Positions 5,156 through 7,474 of a DNA stretch of 7,474 bases are shown piece by piece. The stretch covers positions 12,109-19,582 of the forward strand of contig DJBL01000138.1 in NCBI GenBank assembly GCA_002435595.1, given 5' to 3'. Positions within the stretch are counted from its first letter, which is position 1; each line of letters starts with the position of its first letter. The translations under genes were made by a program, and so were the position numbers. Under the pieces are notes generated by a model. It saw only the letters and a list, made by a program, of their open reading frames with translations. It did no database searches and was not told the origin of the DNA. The stretch is from Stenotrophomonas maltophilia. Its GTDB lineage: Bacteria > Pseudomonadota > Gammaproteobacteria > Xanthomonadales > Xanthomonadaceae.

Positions 5156-5160
5156 GAGGA
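5156..5160 (+). promoter_or_regulatory. Ribosome binding site GAGGA for the start at 5171
   Basis: GAGGA lies 10 nt before the ATG at 5171. It separates the well-conserved 92-residue protein from the longer in-frame open stretch upstream and is the reason to prefer the short form. Confidence 0.6.
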
Positions 5161-5170
5161 AACATCGCCA

Positions 5171-5449
5171 ATGCAATGGAAGTTCGACCAAGCCCCCAAT
5201 GTCGCATGCATCACCTCCCAGGCGGTTCTGGATGGTCGCCCCGTACTGACGGCGACGCATTACAGCGACGATCATTCCTGGGCATTCCTGGACGGTGGCG
5301 AGGGGGATGAATCCACCACTCGTGTCGTCTCCATGGCCTCCATCCTGCAACGGCATCCCGACCTGGACGGTATTGCAGACCTCGCGCCGGGATCCACCGC
5401 GACGCGACAGGGCCCCGGCATGCCCTGGCACAGGGCGCCCCATGGGTAA
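5171..5449 (+). CDS. DUF2185/Imm33-like small protein
   Basis: The product is 92 residues with no signal peptide or membrane segment, so it is cytoplasmic. It begins MQWKFDQAPNVACITSQAVL, followed by a DGRPVLTATHY strand, DDHSWAFLDGGEGD (33-46), VVSMASILQRHPDL (52-65), and a tail IADLAPGSTATRQGPGMPWHR (68-88). The order S..VL....PV......S.W.F..G......L...P.L......P.G..A.R matches DUF2185, a fold also assigned to Imm33-type immunity proteins of polymorphic toxin systems. Many bacteria carry stand-alone copies with no toxin nearby, and no toxin gene is present here. An immunity role is therefore only a possibility. The frame is open upstream for a further 387 nt, but GAGGA and the change in codon use favour the start at 5171. 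It ends in TAA, followed by T6 at 5454-5459. Confidence 0.75.
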   Translation: MQWKFDQAPNVACITSQAVLDGRPVLTATHYSDDHSWAFLDGGEGDESTTRVVSMASILQRHPDLDGIADLAPGSTATRQGPGMPWHRAPHG

Positions 5450-5459
5450 CTGCTTTTTT
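5422..5459 (+). terminator. Possible terminator at the end of the DUF2185-like gene
   Basis: GCCCTG (5422-5427) and CAGGGC (5431-5436) form a 6-bp stem with loop GCA that lies within the last codons. A T6 run follows at 5454-5459, five nt after the stop codon. The 17-nt gap between stem and T-run is longer than in standard intrinsic terminators. The CCCATGGG palindrome in the gap may extend the structure. Termination here is plausible but not certain. Confidence 0.3.
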
Positions 5460-5486
5460 CACCGGGGCACCGACCCGCGCTGAAGC

Positions 5487-5523
5487 GCCAGGCAGGCGCG
5501 GATCTTCGCGCGGGGCGCCTGGC
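5487..5523. other. Large GC-rich stem-loop between genes
   Basis: GCCAGGC (5487-5493) pairs with GCCTGGC (5517-5523). Inside, GCGCG (5496-5500) pairs with CGCGC (5507-5511) around loop GATCTT. An asymmetric internal bulge separates the two stems. There is no adjacent T-run on either strand. It lies 64-100 nt upstream of the pentapeptide-repeat gene, just before its predicted promoter. Confidence 0.5.
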
Positions 5524-5550
5524 CGCCTCCCGAGGCAGCCAGTGGCTGTC

Positions 5551-5559
5551 TGCTAGAAT
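5551..5559 (+). promoter_or_regulatory. Predicted extended -10 promoter of the pentapeptide-repeat gene
   Basis: TGC followed by TAGAAT (5554-5559) matches an extended -10 element (TGN before a 5-of-6 TATAAT match). No good -35 box lies 16-18 bp upstream, which is tolerated for extended -10 promoters. Transcription would start near 5566, leaving a leader of about 20 nt before the ATG at 5587. Confidence 0.45.
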
Positions 5560-5586
5560 GCGCGGCCCTGCCTCATGGATGGATGC

Positions 5587-6348
5587 ATGGCTTTCCAGCG
5601 CCTCAAGCCCCTCCCGAAGAAAGATGTCGCGGCCCTGCGCGAGCGCTGGACGCCGGACCTGGTCCCGGAGCTTGCCAACCCGCGGCGCAAGAATGACTGG
5701 CGCGACAAGACCCTCGTCAACCGTCACTGGGCGCCATCCCCATTCGGGCTGACGGCCGATGGACGCCTGGATTACCGGGGGTTCCCTCACCGCGTTCCGC
5801 ACTACCAGAACCTGCAATCGGTGGACCTCTCCTATCTGCAGCCCCAGCACGGACGTGCGTTTCTCTTGAACGCCATCATGACCGACTGCGACTTCACCGG
5901 TGCTGCATTGGGGGCCATTGAGGAATCGTTCGTTCGTTGCCGCTTCGATCTGGTCGCATTCAACCGGAACGTACTGAGCGGCGTGTTCCAGGCATGCAGT
6001 TTCGTGCAGGCAAAGCTGCTCGAATGTAGTTCGATGGCCACCTTCACCGAATGTGATTTCCGCGATGCCGATTTCTCGGGCAAGGACGTCTCACGGGCGC
6101 GTTTCGTGCGCTGCAACTTCGATGGCGCCCACTGGAAGGGCGCCCAACTGCATAAAGCCACGTTTGTCGGGTGCCGCCCCAGTGACGAGCAGCTGGCGGC
6201 GTGCCACAGCAACGAAGGGATCCGTTTCGAGGACGACAGTGGCCAGCAGGTGGACGTCACCGTGCCGCAGGCGGCGGAAGATCCGCTGGTGGCGTGGGGT
6301 GATCGTCTGACGGAGCGACTGGCGAAGCGACCGGCGAACCGTTCGTAG
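5587..6348 (+). CDS. Pentapeptide-repeat protein
   Basis: The product is 253 residues from the ATG at 5587; an in-frame ATG at 5575 would add MDGC. Neither has a strong ribosome binding site, only GGATGG 4 nt before 5587. Residues 1-75 are charged and non-repetitive with a cluster of Trp, Arg and Pro. From about 76 to 196 the protein carries degenerate pentapeptide repeats (A-N/D-L/F-X-X): CDFTG, CRFDL, CSFVQ, TFTECDFRDADFSG, ARFVRCNFDGAHWKGAQLHKATFVGC. These should form a right-handed quadrilateral beta-helix of roughly six coils. Residues 197-253 form a mixed acidic then basic tail. There is no signal peptide, so it is cytoplasmic. Pentapeptide proteins include DNA gyrase mimics such as Qnr and MfpA, but also many with no known role. 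This is not the chromosomal SmQnr of Stenotrophomonas (219 residues, repeats almost from the first residue). The function is unknown. The stop is 25 bp from that of convergent cydC. Confidence 0.85.
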   Translation: MAFQRLKPLPKKDVAALRERWTPDLVPELANPRRKNDWRDKTLVNRHWAPSPFGLTADGRLDYRGFPHRVPHYQNLQSVDLSYLQPQHGRAFLLNAIMTDCDFTGAALGAIEESFVRCRFDLVAFNRNVLSGVFQACSFVQAKLLECSSMATFTECDFRDADFSGKDVSRARFVRCNFDGAHWKGAQLHKATFVGCRPSDEQLAACHSNEGIRFEDDSGQQVDVTVPQAAEDPLVAWGDRLTERLAKRPANRS

Positions 6349-6373
6349 CCGCCGCCCCCGTCCGACCGCAGCG

Positions 6374-7474
6374 CTAGCCCAACCGCCCCTCGCGCAACCT
6401 GCAGCTCCGATGCACGATGCCCTCCGGCAGCACATCATGGGTAATCATCACCAGGCTGCGGTTGCCAAGTGCCGCCACCATGTCATGCAGCAACGCATGC
6501 GCGGTGTCCACATCGAGCCCTTCCGTCGGCTCATCCAGCAACAGAATCGGTGAACCGCGCAGCAGTGCCCGCGCCAACGCCAGCCGCCGCGCCTGCCCGG
6601 CCGACAGGGTGGCGCCATTCTCGCCGACCCACGCCGACAACCCGCCGATCTGCTCCGCCCAGCCCTGCAACCGCACGTCGGCCAGCACCTGCCACAACCG
6701 CGCATCGGTCGCCTGCGGGTCGCCCAGGCGCAGGTTGTCGGCCACGCTGCCGGCAAACACCGGGGCGTTCTGCGGCAGCCAGGCCACCTGCCGGTGCCAG
6801 TCGGCCTGGGCAAACTGGCGAATGTCGATCCCGCCGTAGCGTACGTAGCCGGCGTCGGGGTCCCACAGGCGCAGCAGCAAGGAGGACAGCGTGGTTTTGC
6901 CACAGCCGCTGTCGCCCTGGATGGCGATGCGATCGCCCGGCCGCAGCTGCAACTGCAGCCCCTCCAGCAATGCTCTCTCCTGCCCCGGCCAGCGGAACGC
7001 CACGTGTTCCACGCTGAGCGTGGCCGGCTCGCCGGGCACCGGCACCGGGTCCAACGGCTCGGCAACGCCGGCCGGCTGGTCGACGATCTGCTCCAGCCGC
7101 ACCGCCGCCACCCGTCCGGACAGCCACGACTGCCAGGCCAGGCCGATGGCCGCCCACAGCTCCAGCAGGGCCACGGTGAGGAACACCAGGCCGGCGGCCA
7201 GGGCCGCATCGATCACGCCGCGCTCGAAGCCACGCAGTGCGACCCACAGCATCGCCACCAGCCCCGCGGCCGCGCACAGGCCATGCAGCGCATTGCCGCC
7301 GATCAGACGCCAGCGGCGGCGGCGATCGCGGGATCTGAGCTGCTTGGCCGCCACCAGCACGCGCTGGTTCCAGTGCTCGCGCGCCTGCAGGGCGGTGAGG
7401 TCGGCCGCGCCTTCCAGCCCTTCGAAAGCCTGCGCGCGCAGCTGCGCACGGTGCAGCGCGCGGTCGCGCTCCTG
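6374..7474 (-). CDS. Thiol reductant ABC exporter subunit CydC (3' part)
   Basis: The gene runs off the right edge; 366 C-terminal residues are visible. Residues 63-81 and 90-114 of the visible part are the last two membrane helices, preceded by the intracellular EGAADLTALQAREHWNQR segment. The ATPase domain has Walker A GDSGCGKTT (187-195), Q-loop WLPQNAP (Gln235), signature LSAGQARRLALARA (290-303), Walker B ILLLDE (310-315) and H-loop ITHD (His346). LWDPDAG after Walker A and LDEPTEGLD after Walker B match CydC rather than CydD. CydDC is an inner-membrane heterodimer that moves cysteine and glutathione to the periplasm (later structural work argues for heme). It is required for assembly of cytochrome bd oxidase. 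In most proteobacteria cydD lies immediately upstream of cydC, so it is expected beyond the right edge. The protein ends about 20 residues after the H-loop, shorter at the C-terminus than E. coli CydC. Confidence 0.92.
   Translation of the reverse strand, partial: QERDRALHRAQLRAQAFEGLEGAADLTALQAREHWNQRVLVAAKQLRSRDRRRRWRLIGGNALHGLCAAAGLVAMLWVALRGFERGVIDAALAAGLVFLTVALLELWAAIGLAWQSWLSGRVAAVRLEQIVDQPAGVAEPLDPVPVPGEPATLSVEHVAFRWPGQERALLEGLQLQLRPGDRIAIQGDSGCGKTTLSSLLLRLWDPDAGYVRYGGIDIRQFAQADWHRQVAWLPQNAPVFAGSVADNLRLGDPQATDARLWQVLADVRLQGWAEQIGGLSAWVGENGATLSAGQARRLALARALLRGSPILLLDEPTEGLDVDTAHALLHDMVAALGNRSLVMITHDVLPEGIVHRSCRLREGRLG

Larger units (their letters stand above)
4743..5170. other. 428-bp spacer between divergent genes
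   Basis: This stretch should hold the divergent promoters of the 3606-4742 hydrolase and the 5171-5449 gene. I could not pick a convincing -35/-10 pair for either. It contains a CACAGG microsatellite (4788-4813) and a coding-like stretch on the plus strand (about 4862-5050), listed separately. From about 5055 to 5155 the plus strand shows rare AGG, AGA and GGA codons in the frame of the downstream gene and looks untranslated. Confidence 0.5.

Noticed and set aside
5587..6348. Chromosomal SmQnr quinolone-protection gene
   Set aside because: SmQnr is 219 residues and is pentapeptide repeats almost throughout. This protein has a 75-residue non-repeat N-terminus, degenerate repeats and a different tail.

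Overview
The window looks like chromosomal DNA of a Stenotrophomonas (Xanthomonadaceae; probably the S. maltophilia complex). It is GC-rich, its codons favour G/C in third position, and it opens with a tandem array of GTAG-headed palindromes that match the SMAG (Stenotrophomonas maltophilia GTAG) REP elements. The genus call rests mainly on those repeats and is an inference.

Layout, left to right. (1) 1-185: four tandem 45-48 bp units, each ending in a SMAG-type hairpin. (2) 186-445: gene-free spacer with a good sigma70-type promoter (306-334), followed at the expected transcript 5' end by a perfect 10-bp hairpin (343-367). (3) 446-1924, plus strand: a probable three-gene envelope operon of two related small lipoproteins (446-967 and 992-1459) and an exported or membrane-anchored protein with 13 consecutive prolines and a TonB C-terminal domain (1514-1924). 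(4) 2014-3282, minus strand: an exported 422-residue protein of the erythromycin-esterase/ChaN-like type, converging on the operon. (5) 3283-3605: a gene-free stretch with a clear minus-strand intrinsic terminator. Its 3' arm and U-tract are exactly complementary over 14 bp to a site about 120 bases upstream on the same strand, the layout of a terminator/antiterminator pair. (6) 3606-4742, minus strand: an exported alpha/beta hydrolase of the prolyl-iminopeptidase (S33) type with a complete triad. (7) 4743-5170: a spacer with a CACAGG hexanucleotide microsatellite and a coding-like stretch that runs in frame into the next gene. (8) 5171-5449, plus strand: a 92-residue DUF2185/Imm33-like small protein. 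(9) 5587-6348, plus strand: a pentapeptide-repeat protein. (10) 6374-7474, minus strand: the C-terminal two thirds of CydC, running off the right edge.

The genes do not form one pathway. The only convincing functional unit is the 446-1924 operon, whose three products would sit in or span the envelope. The 2014-3282 and 3606-4742 genes both encode exported putative hydrolases but are separated by 323 bp and a terminator. CydC belongs to a cydDC heme/thiol exporter locus needed for cytochrome bd assembly; most of that locus lies outside the window. The most interesting unexplained features are the 3325-3458 structure, the lipoprotein pair with the TonB-like protein, and the coding-like upstream extension of the DUF2185-like gene. 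I found no mobile-element genes, rRNA, tRNA or CRISPR.
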